Part shown: in pieces, positions 12,280 to 18,910 of the stretch | Position numbering within the stretch: the first letter of the stretch is position 1 | Layout of the letters: each line of letters opens with the position of its first letter | Assembly: GCF_000420045.1 (NCBI RefSeq) | Contig: NZ_ATUE01000006.1 | Location: 372,001 to 436,000, forward strand | Length of the DNA stretch: 64,000 bases | Direction: 5' to 3' | DNA from: Perlucidibaca piscinae DSM 21586 | GTDB taxonomy: Bacteria; Pseudomonadota; Gammaproteobacteria; Pseudomonadales; Moraxellaceae | Program-made: the position numbers and the translations under genes | Notes under the pieces: generated by a model | Databases searched by the model: none | Seen by the model: only the letters and a program-made list of their open reading frames with translations | What the model was told of the DNA's origin: nothing

Positions 12280-13581
12280 ATGTTTTCCAGGATGAGTGTC
12301 GTGGTGGCTGCCAGCCTGTTCTGGCTCTCGGCACCCGCGCATGCCATCGCTGTGGATGCTGCCAGCTACGGCTTTCCGCTGAGCAATCCCTTTGTCGCCA
12401 CCATCGCGACCACGCCGGCTCCGCTGCAGCCGCAGGATCTGCCGCAGGACAAGTTCATCGACCAGAGCGACTTCAGCCTATCGCTGCATCCGGACCGCGA
12501 GTTCACGCTGCCTGACGAATTCTGGGCCGTGAAGAAATTCAAGTACCGGCTGGCGCGCCAGCATCAGGCCGCGCCGCTGATCTTCATCATTGCCGGCACC
12601 GGCAGCGACTACGCGGCCGGCAGCATGGAGTTTCTCAAGCGCGTCTACTATCAGGCCGGCTATCACGTCGTGCAGCTGTCATCGCCGACCAGCTACGACT
12701 TCATGTCGGCGGCTTCGCGCTTCGCCACGCCGGGTTTCAGCCGCGAGGACGCACGCGATCTCTACCGCGTCATGCAGGAAATCCGCAACAGGCATCCGGA
12801 TGTCGAGGTCACGCGCTATCTGCTCACCGGCTACAGCCTGGGCGGACTCCATGCCGGCTTTGTTAGCCAGCTCGACAGCATCAATCAGGTGTTTGATTTC
12901 AAACGGGTTTTGATGATAAATCCGCCGGTGAACCTGTTCGCATCGGTGGGCCAGCTTGACAAGCTGGTCAATGTCTCGGTGCGTGGCGTCAGTGACACGC
13001 AGACCTTCTATGATCATATTTTCAGCAAGCTGGCGACGTTTTTCCGGGACCGAGGCGGACTGCGTCTGGATGCCGCCATGCTCTACGAGTTCCAGCAGTC
13101 GGAACAGGGCCTGACCAACGAGGAAATGGCCATGCTGATCGGCACGGTCTTCCGCTTTGCCGCCTCCGACATCGTGTTCACCTCGGACCTGGTCAATCAG
13201 CGCGGCCTCATCGTGCCGCCCGGCAAGCGCCTGACCAACGGTACCTCGCTGACGCCGTATTTCGCGCAGGCGCTGCAATGCAACTTCAACTGCTACATCC
13301 GGACCCAGCTGCTGCCGTTCTGGCGCAAGCGCTTTGACGGTGAAGACATCAAGTCCCTGATCGAGGAAACCGGACTGGCGGCTATCGAGGAGCACCTGCG
13401 TGACAATCCGCGCATTGCGGTGATGACCAATGCCGACGACCTGATCCTGGTGCCCGGCGATCTGGCCTGGCTGCGCGCGGTGTTTGCCGACCGGCTCACC
13501 GTGTACCCGTCAGGCGGGCACCTGGGCAACATGAACTACCGCCGCAACGTGGCGGACATGCTGGCGTTCTTCCATGAATAA
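12280..13581 (+). CDS. Exported alpha/beta hydrolase encoded next to mlaA
   Basis: A 433-residue secreted protein with a signal peptide (MFSR, a hydrophobic core, cleavage near AHA at residue 22). It has an alpha/beta hydrolase core: FIIAGTGSDY (likely oxyanion strand), the nucleophile elbow GYSLGG with Ser186, and a late YPSGGHLG with a likely catalytic His. The substrate is unknown; a lipid-related role is inferred only from its position. Several in-frame ATGs exist at 12268, 12280 and 12292. I chose 12280 because it gives a normal charged signal-peptide start, but no ribosome site is strong. Its last eight bases overlap mlaA, so the two are probably coupled. Confidence 0.75.
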   Translation: MFSRMSVVVAASLFWLSAPAHAIAVDAASYGFPLSNPFVATIATTPAPLQPQDLPQDKFIDQSDFSLSLHPDREFTLPDEFWAVKKFKYRLARQHQAAPLIFIIAGTGSDYAAGSMEFLKRVYYQAGYHVVQLSSPTSYDFMSAASRFATPGFSREDARDLYRVMQEIRNRHPDVEVTRYLLTGYSLGGLHAGFVSQLDSINQVFDFKRVLMINPPVNLFASVGQLDKLVNVSVRGVSDTQTFYDHIFSKLATFFRDRGGLRLDAAMLYEFQQSEQGLTNEEMAMLIGTVFRFAASDIVFTSDLVNQRGLIVPPGKRLTNGTSLTPYFAQALQCNFNCYIRTQLLPFWRKRFDGEDIKSLIEETGLAAIEEHLRDNPRIAVMTNADDLILVPGDLAWLRAVFADRLTVYPSGGHLGNMNYRRNVADMLAFFHE

Positions 13582-14365
13582 GCTCTGCCTTGCCGGCATC
13601 GGCATCCCTGCCCTGCTCGCCTCCGGTCTGGCGCTGGCGGCAGCGACGACAGCACCGGCCAGCCATGACGAAGGCTTCAGCAACCCTGTCGCCTCGCTGC
13701 GCTTCCACCAGATCGACGGCGCACCGGACCGCTTCGAGCGCGCCACGCTCAAGGCGCTCAAGGTGCATGACCCGCTGGAGCCGTTCAACCGGCGCATGTA
13801 CCTGCTCAATCTGCAGCTGGACCAGCGCGTGCTGGTGCCTACCATGCGCTACTACCGGTTCTTCGTGCCCGCGCCGGTGCGCAGCGGCGTGCGCAACGTG
13901 TTCGCCAACCTGGGCGATGTCAGCAACCTGGTCAACAGCGTGCTGCAGGGCAAGATCGTGCGCAGCGGCAGCACCGGCGCCCGCCTGCTGCTCAACACCA
14001 CAGTGGGCATTGCCGGGCTCTGGGATCCGGCGACCCGGCTCGGCCTGGCGCGGCAAAGCGAAGACTTCGGCCAGACCCTGGGCTTCTATGGCGTGCCGTC
14101 CGGCCCGTTCCTGATGCTGCCGCTGCTGGGACCGTCGAATGTCCGGGATGCCGGCGGCCAGGTTGTCGACATCAACATCGAGAGCGCCATAGACCTGCTT
14201 GGCGCCGCCACCTTGCAGGCCGAACAGCCCTATCTGATCGCGCTGCGCGTGGTCGATACCCGCGAGGCGGTGCCGCTGAATTACGGCCAGCTCAACTCGC
14301 CGTTCGAGTATGAAAAGCTGCGTTACGTGTTCACGCGGGCGCGTGAATTGCAGGTGGCGGACTAG
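13574..14365 (+). CDS. mlaA: MlaA/VacJ outer-membrane lipid asymmetry protein
   Basis: Outer-membrane component of the Mla pathway, which removes mislocalised phospholipids from the outer leaflet and hands them to periplasmic MlaC. The 263-residue protein shows the family core: DPLEPFNRRMY near residue 56, VRSGVRNVFANLGD near 96, and GFYGVPSGPFLMLPLLGPSN near 170. The N-terminus has a hydrophobic export signal ending ALAA, but there is no Cys after it, so no classical lipobox. It overlaps the upstream hydrolase gene by eight bases and the convergent cysG gene by four. The mlaBCDEF genes are not in this window. Confidence 0.93.
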   Translation: MNKLCLAGIGIPALLASGLALAAATTAPASHDEGFSNPVASLRFHQIDGAPDRFERATLKALKVHDPLEPFNRRMYLLNLQLDQRVLVPTMRYYRFFVPAPVRSGVRNVFANLGDVSNLVNSVLQGKIVRSGSTGARLLLNTTVGIAGLWDPATRLGLARQSEDFGQTLGFYGVPSGPFLMLPLLGPSNVRDAGGQVVDINIESAIDLLGAATLQAEQPYLIALRVVDTREAVPLNYGQLNSPFEYEKLRYVFTRARELQVAD

Positions 14366-15741
14366 TCGCGGAACCAGTTCAGTCGCTCGCGCAGCGTCAC
14401 CACGTCGCCAACGATGATCAGCGTCGGTGCCGGCAGCGGCGTGGCTGCCAGCTTGTCGGTGATGTCCTGCAGGGTGCCCGTGACGACCTGCTGCTGAGGC
14501 GTGGTGCCACGCGAGATCATCGCGACCGGCGTGCTGATCGGCAGGCCGTGCGCCAGCAGCTGCTCACGGATCGGGCCGAGACTGACCAGACCCATGTACA
14601 GCACCAGCGTCTGGTTGGGATGCACCAGCTCTGCCCAGGGCAGATCCGGGGTGCCGTCCTTGAGATGGCCGGTGACGAAGCGTACCGACTGGGCATGGTT
14701 ACGGTGCGTCAGCGGAATGCCGGAATACGCCGCACAGCCACTGGCGGCGGTGATGCCGGGCACGACCTGGAACGGAATGCCGGCATCGGCCAGTTCCTCG
14801 ATCTCTTCGCCGCCACGGCCGAAGATGAACGGGTCACCGCCCTTGAGACGGCAGACGCGCTTGCCCTCGCGCGCCAGACGCACCAGCAGGCCGTTGATGT
14901 CTTCCTGCGGCAGGGCGTGATCCGCCCTCGCCTTGCCGACATAGATCCGGTCGGCATCACGGCGGCAGAGATCCAGAATGGGCGCGCTCACCAGACGGTC
15001 ATAGACCACGACATCGGCCTGCTGCATCAGACGCAGCGCCTTGAAGGTGAGCAGGTCCGGGTCGCCGGGCCCGGCGCCGACCAGGTAGACCTCGCCGGAG
15101 GGCGGCTTTGCCGGATTCTCCAGCAGTCCGGCCAGTTGCTGGCGCGCTTCGGCCTCACGGCCGCCGAACACCAGCTCGGGCAGCGGACCGTCCAGCACCG
15201 ACTCCCAGAACTGGCGACGTGCCGAGGCATCGGGAAAGTGCTGCTTGGCCTGCTTGCGGAATTCGCCCAGCAGGCTGGCGAGACGACCGTAGGCCGCAGG
15301 AATCAGCGACTCGATCCTGCCGCGCAGACGTCGCGCCAGCACCGGCGACACGCCATTGCTGGAGATGCCGATGAGCAGTGGCGAGCGATCGATGATGGCC
15401 GGGAAGATGACCGTGCACAGCGCCGGCGCATCGACCACGTTGACCGGGATGCTGCGGGCCTGGCAAGCCTGCGACACGGCGGCATTGACCGCCTCGTCGC
15501 TGGTGGCGGCAATGACCAGCACGTTGCCGACGACGTCATCTTCCTGGAAGCGACGCAGCTGCACCGTGCCGCCCTGTGCCTTGATGTCGGCACGCAGGGA
15601 TGGCAGCACCTCGGGCGCGACCAGCGTCACCCGCGCACCGGCGCGCAGCACCAGCGAGGCCTTGCGTGCGGCGATGTCGCCGCCGCCGACCACCAGGCAG
15701 GGTCTGTCCTGCAGTCGGAACCCCAGCGGCAAGGTTTCCAT
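14362..15741 (-). CDS. cysG: Siroheme synthase CysG
   Basis: Trifunctional enzyme making siroheme from uroporphyrinogen III: methylation at C2 and C7, NAD-dependent dehydrogenation and iron insertion. The 459-residue protein has an N-terminal precorrin-2 dehydrogenase/ferrochelatase half with a dinucleotide-binding GGGDIAARK motif near residue 19. The C-terminal SUMT methyltransferase half starts near residue 216, with VYLVGAGPGDPDLLT, GGDPFIFGRGGEE and the AAYSGIPLTHR region. Length equals the usual 457-465. It sits three bases after serS on the same strand, the order found in Pseudomonas, so the two are likely cotranscribed. Confidence 0.96.
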   Translation of the reverse strand: METLPLGFRLQDRPCLVVGGGDIAARKASLVLRAGARVTLVAPEVLPSLRADIKAQGGTVQLRRFQEDDVVGNVLVIAATSDEAVNAAVSQACQARSIPVNVVDAPALCTVIFPAIIDRSPLLIGISSNGVSPVLARRLRGRIESLIPAAYGRLASLLGEFRKQAKQHFPDASARRQFWESVLDGPLPELVFGGREAEARQQLAGLLENPAKPPSGEVYLVGAGPGDPDLLTFKALRLMQQADVVVYDRLVSAPILDLCRRDADRIYVGKARADHALPQEDINGLLVRLAREGKRVCRLKGGDPFIFGRGGEEIEELADAGIPFQVVPGITAASGCAAYSGIPLTHRNHAQSVRFVTGHLKDGTPDLPWAELVHPNQTLVLYMGLVSLGPIREQLLAHGLPISTPVAMISRGTTPQQQVVTGTLQDITDKLAATPLPAPTLIIVGDVVTLRERLNWFRD

Positions 15742-15744
15742 GAA

Positions 15745-17028
15745 TCAGCTCCGCACCGAGCTGAGCTGGGTCAGACCGCCGACATAGGGCTGCAGTGCGG
15801 CCGGAATGCGGATGCTGCCGTCGGCCTGCTGGCCGTTTTCCAGCACCGCCACCAGGGTGCGGCCGACCGCCAGGCCGGAGCCGTTGAGGGTGTGCAGCAG
15901 ATCCGGCTTGCCGGTGTCCGGATGACGGTAGCGGGCCTGCAGACGGCGCGCCTGGAAGCTGCCGAAATTCGAGCAGGAGGAAATCTCGCGGTACTTGCCC
16001 TGCCCCGGCAGCCAGACCTCGAGGTCGTAGGTCTTGCAGGCCGAGAAGCCCATGTCGCCACCGCACAGCAGCATGACCCGATACGGCAGCTCCAGCGCCT
16101 GCAGCACGGCCTCGGCATGGCCGGTCAGGGTCTCCAGCGCGGCATCGGACTCCTCGGGACGCACGAACTGCACCAGTTCGACCTTCTCGAACTGGTGCTG
16201 ACGGATCATGCCGCGGGTATCGCGGCCGTAGGAGCCGGCCTCGCTGCGGAAGCACGGCGTGTGCGCGACATAGCGGCGCGGCAGATCGGCGGCCGGCAGG
16301 ATCTCGTCGCGGTGCAGGTTGGTCACCGGCACCTCGGCGGTCGGAATCAGGTACAGCTCACGCTCGCCCTGCAGCTTGAACAGGTCATCGGCGAACTTGG
16401 GCAGCTGGCCGGTGCCCTGCAGGCTGTCGGCATTGACCAGATAGGGAACGTAGAGCTCCTCGTAGCCATGCTGGCGCGTGTGCATGTCAAGCATGAACTG
16501 GGTCAGGCCGCGATGCAGACGTGCGAGATCGCCCCTGAGCACGGTGAAACGCGCGCCGGAGAGCTTGCTGGCACGGTCGAAATCCATGCCCAGCACCTCG
16601 CCGAGATCGACGTGATCGCGCGCCTCGAAGGCGTATTCACCGGGCGTGCCCCAGCGCCGCACCTCGACGTTGTCATCCTCGCCCTTGCCGGCCGGCACGC
16701 TGTCGTGAGGCAGATTGGGCACCGCCAGGGCCAGCGTCTGCCATTCTGCCTGCACCGCTGCCAGGGCCTGCTCGACCTCGGCCAGACGCGTGTTGATGGC
16801 GGTCATTTCGGCCTGCAGCGCATCGGTGTTTTCGCCCGCCTTCTTGGCCATGCCGAAGCGCTTGGAGCCGGCGTTGCGCTCGCCCTGCAGACGCTCGGTC
16901 TCGACCTGCAGATCGCGGCGACGGGCCTCCAGCGCGGTCCAGACCTCGCTGTCGAAGGCGACATGGCGCTTGGCCAGTGCGGCAGAAACGGAGGCATGGT
17001 CATGGCGCAGCAGTTTCGGGTCCAGCAT
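15745..17028 (-). CDS. serS: Serine--tRNA ligase
   Basis: Cytoplasmic class II aminoacyl-tRNA synthetase that charges tRNA-Ser and tRNA-Sec. The 427-residue protein begins MLDPKLLR, the family start, followed by the N-terminal coiled-coil arm (about 30-105) and the class II core with the TAEVPVTN, CFRSEAGS and GSGLAVGRTLVA segments. The frame is open 68 codons further 5' but that part has no family similarity. In related genomes serS directly follows rarA; here about 1.9 kb of foreign-looking DNA separates them, so serS probably depends on a promoter inside that region. Confidence 0.97.
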   Translation of the reverse strand: MLDPKLLRHDHASVSAALAKRHVAFDSEVWTALEARRRDLQVETERLQGERNAGSKRFGMAKKAGENTDALQAEMTAINTRLAEVEQALAAVQAEWQTLALAVPNLPHDSVPAGKGEDDNVEVRRWGTPGEYAFEARDHVDLGEVLGMDFDRASKLSGARFTVLRGDLARLHRGLTQFMLDMHTRQHGYEELYVPYLVNADSLQGTGQLPKFADDLFKLQGERELYLIPTAEVPVTNLHRDEILPAADLPRRYVAHTPCFRSEAGSYGRDTRGMIRQHQFEKVELVQFVRPEESDAALETLTGHAEAVLQALELPYRVMLLCGGDMGFSACKTYDLEVWLPGQGKYREISSCSNFGSFQARRLQARYRHPDTGKPDLLHTLNGSGLAVGRTLVAVLENGQQADGSIRIPAALQPYVGGLTQLSSVRS

Positions 17029-17322
17029 GGAGGGAGGTCCTTGAAACGGTGTGGAATGGTGATGTGACAATGATAGTCGAGAAGCGGGCCGGATGGGTGC
17101 TGCTGTACTCGGGTTGCCGTGCGCGTGGCAGCCTGTCGGACGGAGCTGTTGCGGGCGTGGTGGCGATGGCATGCTCGGTGGCAGTGGATTTGCGGCAGGT
17201 GTTGGCAGGGAGTGCTGTGCGTGTTTTTCCAAGGGGTTGATGGGCTTGGATATTTCATCAGACTTTCTGCTTTATACCGCCAGTCATGTTTTTTATACCG
17301 CATCACTGCGGTCGAATTTAAG
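17029..17322. other. Gene-free region between serS and the EcsC cassette
   Basis: No convincing gene. Bases 17029-17240 are GC-rich and must contain the serS leader; a minus-strand TATCAT (17070-17075) is a weak -10 candidate. From about 17245 the composition becomes AT-rich. Two copies of a 10-bp direct repeat (minus-strand gcggtataaa) lie at 17271-17280 and 17292-17301, 21 bases apart, each containing a possible minus-strand -10. The region ends at the GTTAGAC core site. It resembles no integron attI that I recognise. Confidence 0.5.
17271..17301 (-). repeat. Tandem 10-bp repeat with -10-like TATAAA boxes
   Basis: The decamer tttataccgc (plus strand) occurs at 17271-17280 and again at 17292-17301, a period of two helical turns. 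Read on the minus strand each copy is gcggTATAAA, which could serve as a -10 for serS or as a paired protein-binding site. No good -35 is seen for either copy. Confidence 0.55.
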
Positions 17323-18031
17323 TTAGACAAGGGGGCAAGTGTGTCGAAAGGCTTGACGGAAGGCGCGATCATGCGCGCACTGGACTTTGCGTATGACAAG
17401 GCAGTCAATGGCGTAGCTGGCATGGATTCGGCGAGCGAAATCGCCGAGAGCTACATGAAGGTGGAGGGGTCAAAGATAGATCAAGCCAACTCATTGATCC
17501 GTTGGCAAAACACAAAGGCCGGAACGTCTGGGTTCCTGACTGGCCTTGGCGGCATCATTGTGATGCCCGTAACTATCCCAGCCAATATCGCTAGCGTCAT
17601 GTATGTCCAGATTCGCATGATCGCTGCCATTGCACACCTCGGCGGTCACGACCTGAAAGATGACCGAGTAAAGGCTCTAGTTTATACATGCCTGACCGGC
17701 AATGCAGCCAAGGACATAATGAAGGACATTGGCATCGTTGTGGGCAGGAAGCTTACAGAGAATGCAATTAAGAACGTGAGTGGAAAGACCATAACAGCCA
17801 TAAACCAAAAAGTAGGGTTTAGGCTTCTAACAAAGTTCGGAGAAAAGGGGGCCGTCAATCTTGGCAAAGCAATACCGCTAGTCGGGGGGATTGTTGGGGC
17901 AACGTTTGATTCCGTCACCACGAACATCATTGGCAACATAGCTCGTGACACATTTATCTCCAGCAAGTGAAGCCCTTGTCTAACAATTCATTCAAGCCGA
18001 CGCCGCTTCGCGGCGCGGCTTAATTCAGGCG
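17323..18031 (+). mobile_element. Orphan integron gene cassette carrying an EcsC-family gene
   Basis: The 709-bp segment has the layout of an inserted integron cassette. A core site GTTAGAC (17322-17328, consensus GTTRRRY) precedes the gene closely. The gene is followed eight bases after its stop by a 60-bp attC site ending in GTTAAAC. The attC left inverse core GTCTAAC is the perfect complement of the cassette's own first core GTTAGAC and not of the downstream GTTAAAC, as expected if the circular cassette was inserted by an integron integrase between G and TT. The gene points the same way as the attC, is AT-richer than the surrounding genes, and has its own ribosome site. No integrase gene is seen in the window. 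Confidence 0.85.
17341..17970 (+). CDS. EcsC family protein
   Basis: A 209-residue protein matching the EcsC family (PF12787), named after a Bacillus gene next to an ABC transporter but without a defined biochemical activity. Visible family features are the Gly-rich GLGGIIVMPVTIPANIA stretch near residue 65, QIRMIAAIAHLGGHD near 85, the DDRVKALVYTCLTGNAAKDI region near 105, and the C-terminal NQKVGFRLLTKFGEKG and IPLVGGIVGATFD segments. Two Gly-rich hydrophobic stretches suggest membrane association. I use the GTG start at 17341 because AGGGGGCAA lies just upstream; the frame is open back to 17119 but that crosses the cassette boundary. Codon use (ATA, AAG, AGT, GTA) differs from neighbours. 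It is the only complete gene of the orphan cassette. Confidence 0.85.
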   Translation: MSKGLTEGAIMRALDFAYDKAVNGVAGMDSASEIAESYMKVEGSKIDQANSLIRWQNTKAGTSGFLTGLGGIIVMPVTIPANIASVMYVQIRMIAAIAHLGGHDLKDDRVKALVYTCLTGNAAKDIMKDIGIVVGRKLTENAIKNVSGKTITAINQKVGFRLLTKFGEKGAVNLGKAIPLVGGIVGATFDSVTTNIIGNIARDTFISSK

Positions 18032-18037
18032 TTAAAC
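17978..18037 (+). repeat. attC site (59-base element)
   Basis: A 60-bp imperfect palindrome runs from GTCTAAC (17978-17984, RYYYAAC) to GTTAAAC (18031-18037, GTTRRRY). Inside it, AAGCCG (17994-17999) pairs with CGGCTT (18016-18021) and CGCCGC (18001-18006) with GCGGCG (18010-18015) around a TTC loop. A18000 is left unpaired between the stems, like the extrahelical base that sets strand choice in folded attC sites. The overall sequence is very similar in style to aadA-type attC sites. Confidence 0.9.
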
Positions 18038-18080
18038 GCCCTCAGCATGCCCTTGGCTGCTTTCAGTCGGGGAAGACTGC

Positions 18081-18242
18081 ATGTTCTCGCATGAGCCGAT
18101 GACTGAAATAATCTGGTCGGACTTCGGCGCTTACGGATCTGGATCCCATCCTGATTTAATTGTCGTAGAAAACCCAACCAATTGCGGCAGCAGTCACCTC
18201 AAGCCGCCACAACAGTCCACCGCAGTCCCAACGCCTGACTGA
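18081..18242 (+). pseudogene. Possible truncated gene of a second cassette
   Basis: After the GTTAAAC core (which would start the next cassette), an ATG at 18081 preceded by GGGGAAG opens a 53-codon frame. It starts MFSHEPMTEIIWSDF and has AT-rich codon use until about 18190. It then runs into the GC-rich 3' end of the antitoxin gene on the other strand and stops at 18240-18242. No attC follows. The most economical reading is the 5' remnant of a second cassette gene cut off when the toxin-antitoxin segment joined. I do not recognise the protein. Confidence 0.3.
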
Positions 18243-18492
18243 CCTTGAGGATGGTCGCGAAGCTGGGGTTGCCTTCTTCCGACAGCGCCTTGTAAAGGCT
18301 TTCCCGGCCAAGCCCGGTATCGCGAGCCAGGCCTGTCATGCCCTTCGCTCGAGCGATCACGCCCAGCGCCTTGGCGATGAAGGCGGCATCATCCCCCGCC
18401 TCCTCCAGACAGGCTTGCAGATACATCACCATGTCTTCCTCGGTCTTGAGGTATTCGGCACTGTCCCACTTGCGCAGTTTGATGGTGCCCAT
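18199..18492 (-). CDS. Addiction-module antidote protein (HigA/HI1420-like)
   Basis: A 97-residue DNA-binding antitoxin of the family annotated as putative addiction module antidote protein (HI1420 type). The N-terminal part carries LRKWDSAEYLKTEEDMVMYLQ. The C-terminal part has a helix-turn-helix (GLARDTGLGRESLYKALSEEGNPSFATILKV region, about residues 58-88) expected to bind the module's own promoter. The start is ATG 18492 with AGAGG upstream; a TTG at 18507 in frame is less likely. It lies 11 bases downstream of the toxin reading frame, the toxin-first order usual for this family. The paired toxin gene carries a nonsense codon, so the antitoxin may be an orphan. Confidence 0.85.
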   Translation of the reverse strand: MGTIKLRKWDSAEYLKTEEDMVMYLQACLEEAGDDAAFIAKALGVIARAKGMTGLARDTGLGRESLYKALSEEGNPSFATILKVSQALGLRWTVVAA

Positions 18493-18503
18493 GTCAGCCT
18501 CTT

Positions 18504-18794
18504 TCAAAGTTGTCGCGCCAGCTCTAGCGCGCTCCTGATATCACGGCGCTGTGTGGATTTGTCGCCGCCGGCCAGCAGAATCACGACTTCCCGCCCACGC
18601 TGCACGAAATACAACCGGTAACCGGGGCCATGGTGAATACGCATCTCTGAAACACCTTCGCCGACTGGTTTGCAGTCGCCGAAGTGACCCTATTCGGCAC
18701 GGTCGATACGCATCTGAATGCGGTGGACTGCGATCAGGTCGCGCAAGCCCGCGAACCAGTCATCGAACACGTCCGTTGTGAGGATGGTCTTCAT
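18504..18794 (-). pseudogene. RelE/HigB-type toxin gene (HI1419-like) with in-frame amber codon
   Basis: Read from ATG 18794, the minus strand encodes a 96-codon product typical of the HI1419/RelE-type addiction toxins. It shows TTDVFDDWFAGLRD at the start, then KPVGEGVSEMRI, GPGYRLYFV and VILLAGGDKSTQ. Codon 35 is TAG (plus strand 18690-18692), between RIDRAE and GHFGDCKPVG, where relatives have a sense codon. All other positions stay in frame up to TGA at 18504-18506. A single substitution thus probably inactivates the mRNA-cleaving toxin, unless the stop is read through or the base is a sequencing error. No frameshift is present. Confidence 0.8.
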
Positions 18795-18803
18795 GGCATG
18801 CTC

Positions 18804-18819
18804 GTATCTTTCAGGATAC
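18804..18819. promoter_or_regulatory. Candidate autoregulatory operator of the toxin-antitoxin module
   Basis: Inverted repeat GTATC-N6-GATAC located 10 bases upstream of the toxin start codon. Antitoxins of this type repress their own promoter through short palindromes in this position. The role is inferred. Confidence 0.4.
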
Positions 18820-18910
18820 ACCCGAGCCCCGGCGGCCACAATTGCCAGGGCGCTCATGACATGAAGTGAAGTTCAGATTGTCGGCTTTCGCCAATCAACC
18901 GAACGGGGTC

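Noticed and set aside
14548..17067. Open frame of 839 codons antisense to cysG and serS
   Set aside because: Covers two certain genes; Gln/Arg/Gly-rich translation typical of antisense shadows.
17240..17322. Integron attI site or integrase promoter
   Set aside because: Direct repeats are present, but I cannot match them to a known attI and no integrase gene is in the window.
17119..17340. 5' extension of the EcsC reading frame
   Set aside because: Crosses the cassette core site, lacks similarity (Cys/Trp-rich), and GTG 17341 has a good ribosome site.
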